64,000 nucleotides of DNA. Origin: Phytophthora colocasiae. Taxonomy: Eukaryota > Oomycota > Peronosporomycetes > Peronosporales > Peronosporaceae. The notes under the pieces are model-generated. The model was not told the origin of the DNA, ran no database searches, and worked only from the letters and a program-made list of their open reading frames with translations. The stretch spans positions 1,488,001 to 1,552,000 of the forward strand of contig JAGKQI010000103.1 in assembly GCA_018806915.1 (NCBI GenBank), read 5' to 3'. Numbering within the stretch: position 1 is the stretch's first letter; each line of letters begins with the position of its first letter. This document shows positions 50,601 through 59,826 of the stretch, piece after piece. Both the position numbers and the translations under genes were made by a program.

Positions 50601-50729
50601 ATTGGACGGTGGACGACCGGTGACGGTGAACGGTGGACGACGAGGGACGGACGACCGCGGAGCAGATGGGTCTCGGTTGTTGAGTACGAGCAGCTTTACT
50701 GCGCCGGGCGGGTCGTGGAAGACCCTTAG
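44601..50729 (+). CDS. pol of Ty3/gypsy element 2: protease, RT, RNase H, long linker, integrase
   Basis: The frame is open from 44601 (overlapping gag by 88 nt, -1 relative to it) to 50729. There is no early ATG; numbering here counts from codon 44736. Order: a 290-residue Ala/Glu-rich leader with a 39-bp tandem repeat; protease DSGA at 297; RT with FCIDYRALN, PFGLINAPATFQRLM and YLDD at 731; RNase H (VTDASKTGLGAC, DHAALKWLM, ADALSR to about 990); then about 470 residues rich in Thr/Ala/Val with a basic patch at about 1222-1250; then integrase with an HHCC finger (His1516 onward) and D1585, D1645, E1681, a DD35E triad. After the GPF/Y-like region (VWLYNPP...KFVHQWMGPLRIL) a long tail follows; no chromodomain seen. 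Fully open. Confidence 0.92.
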   Translation, partial: HGGEGSERCLLGDARPKEPGEGKRGTGAVGGVRCPCERQRPQRPTVTADDGQGEKVRQVPAADDAKVKSVVAIEKATTDGSTRTARAAVNAHLNDELGARDKMRAARYVATVRPAMAALRYGRGRRAETKKSARIAEEGDDVSGDGRPAEEGDDVSGDGRPAEEGDDVLSDERLAEEGATAIVDRKVNDEVDTNGDSAMDSAVELPGNVAEPTTTKALVREAAKRRHKEAKRRRVRRALEKAASVAEDDVERVVAELAVEEHARRQQQIADARRELKERWQRGGGSAARDDANKAHVNLVRTTEVMVAADGNHGLIDNAEASDGLPTATMMVNGEQRAVKIDSGARYSVAGTDWMMRGERVKRAAPVDCVEGIGGFLLDVLGLWTFRMQNVFGQTVEVTACIIEGCTSEFLVGVDFLEKHRAVLDFEGGELRYDERGREVIIPFHTDKDGDESKAASVRLVGAANLERRAVQPVEVAVAAPEGEEGVFIPTCETGAVLLAPAVTKVRNGKALVPAVNAYGGRTKLPNRKELGAWIPLKADMDVLAMNGELKTKRLEQWLGELGDTETPLQNEDDVQIGVKDQHARKLVLKLLRSYRKLTEAPKDCPPATTLNVEHHIDTGNAAPILLKRRRQAQTEDATIEENVDTMLKAGVIEESDGAWGFPVVLVKKKDGSVRFCIDYRALNRITKKDVYPLPRIDETLEALGGARLFTTLDLQAGYWQIKVARGDRDKTAFLTKRGLYRFTRMPFGLINAPATFQRLMNGVLRGLTWTTCLVYLDDIVVFTKGNVERHVVEVANVLERLASAGLSLKLKKCSFVSESMEYLGHTLSNKGVQPTERLVKAVTDFPRPVDATEVKRFVHLAGYYRKFIAAFGSIAEPMTRLLKKDCPWEWTEDQEQAFERIKRLLTTRPLLCYPDFGRTFRLVTDASKTGLGACLMQDFGRGWQPVAYASKVNSAAEANYAITELECLAVVWSVKLFRPYLYGRTFSIVTDHAALKWLMTRPNLAGRLHRWSLTLQEYDFSIEYRPGSTNVVADALSRAPAAVRAVVRPQDGRLVPRESDGGARELSVNVKTVVARTMDDQAMVTTMTNGEAANMSPTPMRLNAVATGVNVMDTATDGDAAVATTGEADNSNAVEAPVTRVSASAVAGKANTVGAATKTAATCTVTGTTNATTAASTALNPMLDTTGMDATTETLVVTAALREEPVADDTVTGSTNTTTAVAKDADTAALVTKNVNVATVATQEAPSPMGSNTTNETPMATGRTSKKRARRKRTALVPATRRSARIREQEQKRVRFVDDQTSVVPTNAMASDNAATAVTAGEQQTVQGETGGSGIVREEALATVAAPVSTPTVTGGSGGSTTASGGRPGNERRAEMDDSVATVTTVDTAAPRTTKTTATATGTTNSSAPKARSGTQTGKGARENREPGGRALATSTATREERATTCPPGTATTGTRRRVAPETAPVTTPTILAPEVTTTANMDDLEDENDVPAMETLQLNDTEIISAQQESRFVKKTTEVGSYRGMKVDVKFGLAVIDTKNGWRVLLPPTLWAQVFKEMHGSVWSGHLRGPHTYGRVAQLYWWPKLRREVNRWVRGCPECGSRKARPREVIPPLRSIRGGNVGDRWALDVAGPFPLANGGERYVIAALEYVTRYAVACCVVQHTAEDIAKFLMEEVVLKFGVFRELLTDGAPELTGSVIDELVNMLQAKQINPVPYRPQMVGLVERFHRTWKDCVAVFMQDEQQKDWNLWVKFAAYAYNSAQHSTVKLSPNELMMGRKLRSPNELLRRTEVTEAGELTAYHERLLRAMERSSECAEIARVREQERQAKFYNRNVRNKREFHVGDKVWLYNPPRGPRATKFVHQWMGPLRILEPAGYENFLLKREDGLGKEETIIAHVSFLVSYYEPTSPLSQAADEIDAELRDEDDGGNGEAPAAAVRAATAATGRTTTVERTKRNRTAMGGATSRDDPRGLLVERRRRRRRNRAGHYTLEYELCPVGDIGRWTTGDGERWTTRDGRPRSRWVSVVEYEQLYCAGRVVEDP
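45006..45135 (+). repeat. 39-bp tandem repeat inside pol leader
   Basis: Units at 45006-45044, 45045-45083 and 45084-45122 plus a partial fourth copy, each encoding AEEGDDVSGDGRP or a variant. The first two are identical; the third has diverged. Confidence 0.9.
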
Positions 50730-50742
50730 AGAGAGGAAGTCG
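50728..50742 (+). promoter_or_regulatory. polypurine tract of element 2
   Basis: AGAGAGAGGAAGTCG immediately before the 3' LTR; the purine run would prime plus-strand synthesis. Confidence 0.6.
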
Positions 50743-51469
50743 TGTAATGGGCTCCAACATTCCGGCACGGACGTCGAGCAGACGGTGGTTGAAGTGGTGA
50801 AGATACCGCCACGCGGTAGCACGTGTAGCCAGCGACGATCGCTGAGGATTGGACGCATGGTGCTACAGGACCGCCACGACGAGCTGGACCTGGACTGGAA
50901 TGACGAGCAGGAGTCTCACTTACGAACTGGACGGCAAGCGAGCACGAACCAGTTCCGCAACCCCAGGACTCAGGAGTGAGCCCATACGACGACCTCGAGA
51001 CGGACGAACGGTGAACGGCTAGCGCTAGGACACAACGGTGGACGAGTGCGGGCATTTGGACGAACGAACGGTGGACGACTGGTACTTGGACACAACGGTG
51101 GACGAGTGCTGGTACTTGGACGGACGAACGACGGACAGGTGCGAGTGAAGACAACGGTCTCCACGCTATCGACGGCTGCGACGAGTAGGACGGTACACGA
51201 GGTGCAAGTCCAAGTGGTCGGCGACAGCAACTCGTACTTGTACGACGACAACGGATACGAACGAACGTAGTGAGTCTATTGACGAGGCTTAGAGCTAGTC
51301 GTAGCCTACCTAAAACAGACGGAAAGACAAATACAAATAGGTCGTGTGTCAGTACGATACACACCGGCGGGGTAGTGGAAGTTCCTCTACCGACGGCCAA
51401 CGGACGCTTGGACCCATCAGCACTGGGCGACCAAAGCTCGGCGTGCAGAGCTAGACTAGACACGTTACA
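50743..51469 (+). repeat. 3' LTR of Ty3/gypsy element 2
   Basis: 727 bp, no difference from the 5' LTR noticed; followed by AAGT. Confidence 0.92.
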
Positions 51470-52031
51470 AAGTTTTAGCAAAACGAGGAGTCTGATAACT
51501 ATTAATCAACTAAACTTTTCTTGAAGAGTGATGCGGTGAAGATGTAGCTGGCGGCATCACAACTGCTAGCTGGTGTATATGGTGAGTTTATACGTTATGA
51601 AGATGTATTTGAATAAAATACTGTACCGTAAGCTCATATTTTTTTTAAAGCATGGAATCGACCACGTGCATGAAAGTTTTCCAGAGGGGACCCTAAAGTT
51701 GTCAAAGAAGTTGAGAACTTGAAGAACAGTGCAGTGATTTCTCAGGGCCTCCAGAGTGTCAAGCAGAACCGAATAACGATGAAACAATTCAACGCGCTGA
51801 GCCAGCACCCCAAGTCTCTACAAGGCGCCCCCGCTGCCCAAAGCGTCAAAATGGTTTACTCTTTTCTAACAAAGGGCCATCGCAAAACTTGGATGACGAA
51901 GCTGCATGTAAAACACGAAAACAATACTTGCAATTGTTGGAATTAATAGACTTGGTAGCTGGTGTGCTGCAAGGTGTTATTGATGTTTCTGTGACGCCAC
52001 TTCACACAAACAGATTGGTATCAACTCATTT
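51470..52031. other. flank between element 2 and the ankyrin-like gene
   Basis: Apart from the coding-like remnant at 51674-51990 (listed), it contains only AT-rich sequence with a T8 run near 51639-51646. Confidence 0.4.
51674..51990 (+). pseudogene. unrecognised coding remnant
   Basis: Protein-like sequence in two frames: KEVENLKNSAVISQGLQSVK...GAPAAQSVKMVYSFLTKG, then LDDEAACKTRKQYLQLLELI and DLVAGVLQGVIDVS. The frames join at an A4 run (51884-51887) where five bases would keep them continuous. An in-frame TGA lies at 51671-51673 and no start is seen, so this is a fragment. The helical, amphipathic pattern suggests real coding ancestry; family not recognised. It could also be the end of a gene whose 5' part was lost. 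Confidence 0.4.
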
Positions 52032-53933
52032 TCACATATTCTGGAGCTGTAAAGAGGTAGATTCGCAGACCCACCACGTCGCTGCACCATCCCCACGTGC
52101 TCGCCGCAGTTTAACCTTGGCACACCAGTCGTTAAATCTCCAGTCGGAATTCGGTACCTCAAATTCACAGCCATCGACTTTATCGGCATAGTTGTCGAGT
52201 AGCCACTGTAGTAGTTCTTTCGACAAGTGCCGTACGAACGTTGAGCCAAGGAAGGAAAAATCTTCCGAACGGTGAGAATGGAGGAATAGCACTACGTCGA
52301 AATGAGCTCGCATCAATGCTCGCGCCATTGCGACAGAGGTAGATCCTTCGCTACGATTCTTCTGTAGCCACCGCACGACTTGCAAATGACCGTTAGCTGC
52401 AGCCTCATTCATTGCACCAGCAGTACAGCCTTCCTTTCGGTTTGCATGTAGCCATTTGACGATATGAAGGTGGCCGTTCTTGGCGGCATTGTCCATGGCC
52501 TTGTCGAAGCAGCCCTCGCTACGGTTATCATGTAACCACTGCACGACATCGAGATGACCACCTAATACCGCCCATTCCATTGCCCACGCCGTGCAACCTT
52601 CGGTTCTGTTGGCGTGTAGCCATTTCACAACATCGAGATGCCCATTCCGAGAAGCCCAGTCCATCGCGGACGTCGTAGAACCAGCGCTTGTGTTGGAGTG
52701 AAGCCACTGAATCACGTGAATATGGCCACCTCGAGCCGCTCCATCCATAGCGGACGTCGTGGAGTCAGCATTAAGCTTTTCGTGCAAGTATTGAACAATA
52801 TTTAGTCGACCGTTAGTTGCAGCATCATCCAACAACACACCAGCACACCACTGTTTATGGTGTTGAGCGTCGAGCAACCATTTAACAATGGCAAGGTGAT
52901 CGCTTCGAGCAGCACAGTCAATTGCTGCCGTGTCGGTTAGCTGAACGCCATGCTCGTGTAGCCATTCCACCACATTGAGATGGCCATGGTCTGCAGCAGT
53001 GATCATTGATTTAGCATCGCAACCTTCGCATCCATTCTCATGAAGCCATTCAACGACATGGAGATGGCCATTCTGAGCTGCTTTACGCATAGCGTCAGGT
53101 ATCAGTGGTAAGCCAAGCTTGCTGTGCAGCCACTTCACAACGTCTAAGTGACCATTCCATGCTGCTCCCTGGAGCGTGAAGTAACCTGGCCTTCCGATTG
53201 AGTAGGAATACAGGAATTTCAGGAATCCTAACGCACCCCCTCTCGCTGGTAGATCCCAGCTGATCCACGGCATCACCAGTTCACGATGCTCAAGGATCCA
53301 CTGGCTAATCTCCCACTGCTGACTGTCCAAAGCTTTTAAGATCGAAATGTGCATACTGACGTCGTGCTCTTCGTGAAGCCATTTCACAACGGTCAGATAT
53401 CCTGCACTTGCAGCAGCATTCATCACTTCCACCATACACTCCGTTCTCGGAACGGCATGCTCTTGCAGCCATTCAACAACTTTCGTATGCCCATTAGCCA
53501 ATGCTCCACACATCTCCGTGTAGCCCCAGTACCCTCGATCGTTATGGTTCTCAAATAACCACTGCAAAATGTTCAAATGCCCACTAGTTGCAGCTGCAGA
53601 CACTGCTTTGGTCAAGAATTCATCCGGTAGGTAGTTTTCCATGAGCCACTGCAACGATTCAAAGTCCCCATGAGCTGCGGTCAGCTCTGTAGCCGCATTG
53701 AAGAGCCAACGACGATAGAAGACATCCATCTCTTTCGGATCTTCGCGAGCAGCGACATACTGCATGAATCTTACAGTTTCCGTGCGTTTGTAGGCGTCAA
53801 CGATCGTCCAGTCTACCGAAAAATCATCCAGAAAATCATTCACACAGTGTACTATGTGCGGCAGCTCCCCTTCTGGTAGACAGTACTTCATCAAGCAACG
53901 AACACTCATAAGCACTGGTAACTCAACTCCCAT
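52032..53933 (-). CDS. ankyrin-like repeat protein, intact third copy
   Basis: ATG 53933 (MGVELPVLMSVRC) to a stop at 52032, 633 residues in one exon; the frame is open a little upstream but without an ATG. N-terminal region LPHIVHCVNDFLDDFSVDW corresponds to that of the 15224-17087 copy. Then about 17 repeats, late ones near-perfect: NGHLDVVKWLHANRTEGCTAWAM, GGHLDVVQWLHDNRSEGCF, NGHLHIVKWLHANRKEGCTAGAM. Period about 28 residues. The last ~90 residues (RHLSKELLQWLLDNYADKV) are non-repetitive. Likely a soluble protein-binding scaffold; no signal peptide or membrane helix. Confidence 0.85.
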   Translation of the reverse strand: MGVELPVLMSVRCLMKYCLPEGELPHIVHCVNDFLDDFSVDWTIVDAYKRTETVRFMQYVAAREDPKEMDVFYRRWLFNAATELTAAHGDFESLQWLMENYLPDEFLTKAVSAAATSGHLNILQWLFENHNDRGYWGYTEMCGALANGHTKVVEWLQEHAVPRTECMVEVMNAAASAGYLTVVKWLHEEHDVSMHISILKALDSQQWEISQWILEHRELVMPWISWDLPARGGALGFLKFLYSYSIGRPGYFTLQGAAWNGHLDVVKWLHSKLGLPLIPDAMRKAAQNGHLHVVEWLHENGCEGCDAKSMITAADHGHLNVVEWLHEHGVQLTDTAAIDCAARSDHLAIVKWLLDAQHHKQWCAGVLLDDAATNGRLNIVQYLHEKLNADSTTSAMDGAARGGHIHVIQWLHSNTSAGSTTSAMDWASRNGHLDVVKWLHANRTEGCTAWAMEWAVLGGHLDVVQWLHDNRSEGCFDKAMDNAAKNGHLHIVKWLHANRKEGCTAGAMNEAAANGHLQVVRWLQKNRSEGSTSVAMARALMRAHFDVVLFLHSHRSEDFSFLGSTFVRHLSKELLQWLLDNYADKVDGCEFEVPNSDWRFNDWCAKVKLRRARGDGAATWWVCESTSLQLQNM

Positions 53934-54168
53934 CGTGTCGTCCTTCAGGAAAAATTCACTTGTGAAAAGGAAAGTTTCTCGATGCAAAATGCAAATTGAG
54001 ACGCGTCAATAGGATATCACTAGTGACGCTTCGAATGTACATTGGGCATTGTGCTACTGTAACCTTGTTACACAAGTATCCTGTAACTTGAAGTGTTTTC
54101 TATTTTTACAAAAAAAACAAAACGACCATCACTCTACAAACCAAAAAGTGCGGGAAAGACTAAGACTG

Positions 54169-57100
54169 ATGGAGCTGGTGCAGCTACTGGAAGGAAGCTT
54201 GTCAGCGGCTACGGACGTCCGCGCGCAGAGCGAGGCTCGTCTCACGGAGCTGCTGCGTACCCCTGGCTTCGCTCTGCAGCTGGGCGAGTTCCTCTTCTCC
54301 GCGGAGGCGTCGGAAGCGCAGCGTCAATTGTCCGCTCTGTTGCTCAAGAAGCTCGTGACGTCCTATTGGGTCGCTAGCGAGGAAGAACAGGCAGTTCCCT
54401 ACGTGGTACCGGAGCAGGAGAAGACGCAGGTGAAGCAGGCGCTTGTGCTGGCGCTACAGCAGCGGCTGGAGCTCTTCGCTGGTAGTAAATTGCAGACTGC
54501 GCTGTGTCTCATCCTTACGGCCATTTTTGAGCGGGATTGGCCTGACCAATGGACGGAGATCTTGCCAGCTATTATGGCTATGATTTCTGGCCAGGATAAG
54601 CTACGGATCGACTTCGCAGTGCGCTTTTTGTCGCTTGCGGGAGGCCATTTCTCTAGTGATAACTGCTGTGAGCTTGTCGCCTCTGTGTTCCCGCACTTGA
54701 AGCGAGTGTTTGTACTTACGAATGAGTTCCCAGCCAGTACTAGATCCAGGATCGCTCGTATTGTACAGAACAGTCTGCTTATGGTGGGTATGGAAGCTCA
54801 AGTGGGTAACCAAACAGCCATGCAACTTCTTCAGGAGAACACGACCCAGTGGATCGCCCTGTTCCTGGAGCAGCTTGCCTTACCTGTGCAAAATGTCAAG
54901 GATTACTCTATCAAGATCCAGATTTTGACTACGCTTGCCAGCTTCGTGCGGGAATGGCCCAAGGAGATGACGGACCTGATGCCCCAGATCATGCCACAGG
55001 TTTACGGACTTATGCTGAACGATGCTGAAGCCTACGAACGGGAAGTTGTACTGAGCTCTTCGGAGGAGGAGGAAGGCTACGACAGTGACGGAGAAGGAGC
55101 ACTGATCGGCAGAAGTGCGATGATTGTGGCTGCTTTTGAGTTTGTGCGTGGTGCCATCCAGGCTCCTACCAAGAAGACCCGACAGCTTATTGTGGGCGGT
55201 CTTGCAGACTTTGTCTTCGTCATGATTGGATACATGCAGATCACAGTTAGTCAGATGGAGTCGTGGCAGGAGGACCCGAATAAGTACGTTGCCGATGAAG
55301 ACGATGAAAGCCTGGCGTTCAATGTGCGTAACGCTGCTACAGACCTGCTTGGGGAGCTGGAAGCTGTGTTGGGCCGAAAGGCTGTGGTGGCTGCACTCGA
55401 TGCGGCCCAGCGCCGCCTGAAGGCGGAGAGCCCGAACAACTGGCGTCTTCAGGAAGCGGCTTTGCTGGTTGTCGGCTGCTTGGCGGCTTCTACACTTGAT
55501 GCTATTAGCAAGAATGCTGCTGATATTTCCCAGTTGCTGGATCTATCGGCTTTCTTGCAAACACTATTCAAGGTGATGAACGCTGGTAGTCAGGAGATCT
55601 ACCTACGTGCGAGAGCATTGTGGTGTGCGAGCCGTCTCGCCAAGGGAATGAACCAGGAGATGCTCGATGCTTTCCTTCAGGTGGCGGTCTCGGGGCTGGA
55701 GCAGGGCCAGGTTCTACCAGTTCGGATGTACGCTTGCCGCGCTATCGGAGCAATTATTCGTAATGACACAGGCAAGGCTCGTCTTCAGGAGGCCAGCATT
55801 ATTATCATTGACCGACTAACAAGCCTGGCGGAGCAGTCTACTCACGAGACGCTTCACATTGCGCTGGAGACGTTGGTTGTGGTCCTTCAGGAATCGCAAA
55901 ATATCGCCATCGAATCGGCCCAACGTGTTGTCGCTTGCTTCCTGCACCATTGGAGTCAGAACTTAAATGACCCACTGATCTCCGAGCTGATAGACGGTGC
56001 GTTTGGCGCGCTTCTCCAGCTTGACAACGCGGCCATCACAGTGAAGGTCCACGAGCAGGTCTTGCCAGTGATTCGCTCGATGCTTGTTCAAAGTGTGGTG
56101 GACCTGGATGGTGCTGGCAACGGCATTTATACGGCTGGCAGTGCGCTGACTATTCTGAAGACACTCCTTCGGCATTCTTTCGCTTCGAGCGGCACTTTGT
56201 CAAGCGGCGGTGCCGACCCTGCTACGCAGCAACTTGGAGCTCAGGTTGTTCAACAGACGTTCGAGCCGCTAGTGACTGTCCTTGGCGCCGTCGAGGACGA
56301 GAAAGTGCTCAATGCTGGATCTGAGTGCTTGAAGTGGCTTGTGATGTTCGCTGTTGACCCTCTGGCTGCATACGTGACTGCTGCAGGCAGCAATGGCATC
56401 GATACTACACTTTCTGTATCCGCGAAGCTGTTGTCGCCTGCTGTTTCTGATGCTAGTGCTACGCAAGTTGGCGGATTGATCACTCAGATCTTGCTGAAAC
56501 TGGGCCCTAGTCTGCCGACTGCCACCGTGCAGTCGATTCTCAGTGCTGTCTGTGCTCGGCTAGCGGCCACTGAGCTACCGTCCCTCGTGCAATCTTTGTG
56601 CATGGTGTTTGCTCGCCTTGTGCACTCTCATGGCTCCGAAATTCTGAACGTGTTGGAGCAGTTGCCGCCCCCACCCGCTCAAGCTGGCCAGATTCAGGCC
56701 CCCAACATGCTGTCCTTTGTGTTCCGAACTTGGATTGAGAAGCAGCAGGACTTCTATGGACTTTACTGTATCAAGGTGACGATGAGTGCATTGCTGAAGA
56801 TCGTCGAGTGGAATGACCCTCGAATCATGTCCATTACTGTCACTGGAAGCTCTGTTGACTCAGCGAGTGCAGATGGCGCTGGTATTCAGACTCGGTCGAA
56901 GTCCCGAAGCACGCCAGCTAGTAGCAAGACGCAGTACACGACGGTGCACTTTTTGACGAAGTTTGTTGTCATTCTTGCGAAGACCATGTCAAATTTGGCG
57001 GAAGAGGAAGAAGAATGGGAGTCTTCGGACGATGACTCGTCGGATGGTGAAGGTGACGACGGAGCTGTCTCTGGCACTGGTGCTTCATCCTCGGTGTTTG

Positions 57101-57496
57101 CCCCTGCTGGTAAGTTTGTGCGTTACCAAAATGTATTCGGATCTACACTTGACTGACATTTCATTGTTTTGTGAACAGAGGACTACGAACTACTCTCGGA
57201 TCGCTTGGACGCCGATGATGCTGTAGAAGTTCGTGATGGTGAAGAACCTGAGGAGGAGTTTGAGGCATACTTTGACCCTCTGAACGATGTGGACTTGAAG
57301 GTAAGCACGTGTCCACTCGATTACGTAAAGGATAACCAAGCAGTATTCTAACTGATTTTATTTGCTTTGCTAGGGTGCTATTCCTCAGGCATTGCAAAAT
57401 GTGACGGCCAATGCCAACCTGCTTCAGGCAATCATGCCTGAACTGACAGTTGCCGATAAGGAAGCGCTTGCTGCTGTGTCGGCACTTTCATCGTAG
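54169..57496 (+). CDS. IPO9: importin-9-like nuclear transport receptor
   Basis: Three exons: 54169-57109, 57179-57300, 57374-57496, about 1061 residues. ATG 54169 (MELVQLLEGSLSAA) is chosen because upstream residues are AT-rich and unlike the family. An importin-beta N-terminal region (SEAQRQLSALLLKKLVTSYW) is followed by HEAT repeats, an acidic insertion SSSEEEEGYDSDGEG, the family-typical ESWQEDPNKYVADEDDES, and an acidic C-terminal region (EEEEEWESSDDDSSDGEGDD, then YFDPLNDVDLK). IPO9/Kap114 carries histones H2A-H2B, actin and ribosomal proteins into the nucleus. A plain, intact host gene; the two small 3' introns are 69 and 73 bp. Confidence 0.88.
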
Positions 57497-57581
57497 AACC
57501 CGAAGACTTAATTCCCGAGCCGTGATGCCGCACTCACCTGTTGACAAAAATGTCACGTTGTTTGGAAGAAATTAACTTGTT

Positions 57582-59163
57582 TTACAAGTCTGCTTTTCGC
57601 TTTGTTTTATCAGGTGACGGTGCACCAACTTTATCCCACCGGATCAATCTCAGCCTTCGAGTAAGGATCAGCACTGCCCCAAGCTCTTTCCCATCAGGAT
57701 CAAGGCGGATCTCCTCTAACAAATATTTCAATCTGTGTAGCTTCATCATGGACACGTTGAAGTCAAGAGTTGCAAGCAAGTCTAACGCCCACAGCGCTTG
57801 CTGCCCGATCTCAGTTGGCGTGAAGTCGACCACTGCAAGGGAATCAAGGGATGAGGCTTGCCCTGATGCATCGACAGGGGATGGCGGGGGTGCTTTTTTC
57901 TTCTCGAGAAGACTCAGCCATTCAGACGATTCAGGCGTTTTTGCTAGTATCTTGGCCAGTCGATCTGCTTCAGCTTGACCTCCAGCTTTCTTCTCCCGCT
58001 GCATCTCTCGAGCTTTGAAGAGTAAGCGGATAGAACCTTCAATACCACCGGATTGGCCTACGAGTTTGGCATGTCGCTCTTCGTTTCACAGAGGATAATT
58101 CCCAAAGGTAAGTATGCAACCTGCCTCGTTTTACAACTCAGTTATTGGCTTACCTTCCATTGCTACGAAAGAGATGTAGCGGCACACATGGACGTATAAA
58201 CTCAAGAACTTATCGACGTCAAACCGATTCAGCGTCTCTGTGACTAGAATTGAGACTGCGTACATGTCCAGGTCCGCAAAAAGTGCTCGACGTTCAAATT
58301 CAACAGGATCAACGGCTTTGGGGCTTGCTTGCTCGTTGAGTTGGTTATGATCTGTTCGCTGTGAATGCGATGGCGAATACTGTCGAGCCTGGACGTCGGC
58401 GAGCAGCAAGCAGATTCGCCTAACTCCTGCGAGCTGGACGAGAGCACTGTCATGGTTTTCCTTCATCATTTCCACTACAGTGGGGACATTACTGATCACG
58501 ATGCGTCGTACAGCGTTGCCGCCTCCGTAAACCGCCGAGAAAATGGCTTTGACATCATTTTTCACGAAATCATCGAGTGGGTTTTCGACTGCAGCCTGGT
58601 TCAGCACCGAGGGTCCGCCAGCTTCCTCCAGTTGTCTTTTACCGTCTTCACAGAACGTCATCAAGTGGAGACAGCGAATACTTGTACGTAGCACTGCGAT
58701 CCTGAATCTCTGGACTTCATCAGGTGCGACGAGCACAAATTTCGGAAAGGGTTTGTTCTTCACCCACGGAGGATCATACCAGCGCTTGAAAGTGTCGATG
58801 TCCGGAGCCAATTCCAACTTGCGATAGTTGCGTACAGCATGCAGCAAGGCTTCAGTGACGGCAGGATTTTCCGAAAGCAGTTCGACTTCAGTTGATGCCT
58901 CTTCGAACACTTTCTTGTCCGTGATGACGACGTCCATCGAGATCTCTTCAAGTGGATTGTTGCGATTCGTGCCTTCACCCTGCTCAGCAGCATGGAGAAA
59001 ATACTGCACCGCTACAGAAATCTATGAATTCTTTAGCTTTTCCAAGTCGCCTTCTCTATGACAACGTACCCGCTAGGACAGGCTCGAGAAACATTGGATA
59101 GTGCTGAACGATCAATACATGCGTGTGGATCTCACCTCGCAGCTCAGACACAGCGCCGCCCAT
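57582..59163 (-). CDS. unrecognised three-exon protein
   Basis: Exons 59163-59070, 59011-58154 and 58078-57582 with GT-AG borders and kept frame, 482 residues. ATG 59163 (MGGAVSELRGEIHTHVLIVQ). Mostly helical, soluble, with segments such as NPAVTEALLHAVRNYRKLEL, RWYDPPWVKNKPFPKF, RRICLLLADVQARQYSP and LNRFDVDKFLSLYVHVCRYI. The third exon has a charged coil (AREMQREKKAGGQAEADRLAKI) and ends in RLIRWDKVGAPSPDKTKRK. The pattern of paired helices would suit an armadillo-like fold, but no signature is present. It converges on importin-9, 85 bp apart. Exon calls are by eye. Confidence 0.65.
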
Positions 59164-59364
59164 ACTTTATAGCAAGAGCCGACTACTGCCAAATAAAGAG
59201 ACGCTTCTTCGCAAGTATTCCAATACCATAGTAAAAAGACTCATTGTTCCTTGCTTCACTGCATTTTATTTATTCTTCATTCGCACATGTCTTGCGAAAT
59301 CTATTCTTTTTTAGTTGTAGAAACAAACTGGAAGGGGAAAAACAAGTGCAGAAGGCTAAAACAT

Positions 59365-59826
59365 TTAGGCCTCATCCTTGTGGGAGTACTGCTTCTTGCC
59401 ACGCAGCTGCATCTCTCCGATCATCTCCAGGTTCTTCTGCACGGCGTCGGCTGTCCGCTTCTGGAACTGCCACTGACCGTCGCGCTTCACCACCACGTCG
59501 GCCCACGTCACAACCATCACGGGCGTGCATTTCCAGAAGACCGTCGTGTGCGACGTGACCGTAGCGTTCTCCGAGTCCGTGAGCTCCACCACGTGGCCGC
59601 TGGGCAGGTGACGGGTGTCGGACAGGAACTTGAGCTGGCCCAGTTCGAGCAGTGCAGCCTCAATTTCGCTCTTACCGGTGCAGTTTCCACCCACGAGCTC
59701 CTCGAAGAACGTAGCGTCCTCTGTGAAGAGCGCCAAGAGGGTCTTGACCGACTTGTCGCCGTCCTCCAGCGAGTAAGACAGCGCGAACTTGTTCACGAGG
59801 TTAATGATCGCCGCCACGTCAGCCAT
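59365..59826 (-). CDS. SnoaL/NTF2-fold small protein
   Basis: 153 residues from ATG 59826 (MADVAAIINLVNKFALSYSL). The layout of an N-terminal helix pair, TLLALFTEDATFFEEL, GKSEIEAALLEL, HLPSGHVVELTDSENATVTSHTTVFW and VVVKRDGQWQFQKRTADAV is that of SnoaL-like members of the NTF2 superfamily, which form a cone-shaped pocket used by small-molecule isomerases, hydrolases or binding proteins. No substrate can be inferred. Complete, single exon. Confidence 0.75.
   Translation of the reverse strand: MADVAAIINLVNKFALSYSLEDGDKSVKTLLALFTEDATFFEELVGGNCTGKSEIEAALLELGQLKFLSDTRHLPSGHVVELTDSENATVTSHTTVFWKCTPVMVVTWADVVVKRDGQWQFQKRTADAVQKNLEMIGEMQLRGKKQYSHKDEA

Larger units (their letters stand above)
41994..51469 (+). 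mobile_element. complete Ty3/gypsy retrotransposon, likely very young
   Basis: 9476 bp with two 727-bp LTRs (TGTAATGG...CGTTACA) that I read as identical, a likely 4-bp duplication AAGT, a TGG-starting primer-binding site, a purine tract before the 3' LTR, an open gag and an open pol. Order protease-RT-RNase H-integrase is that of Ty3/gypsy. No disabling mutation was seen, so it may be capable of movement. GC content is visibly higher than in element 1. Confidence 0.93.
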
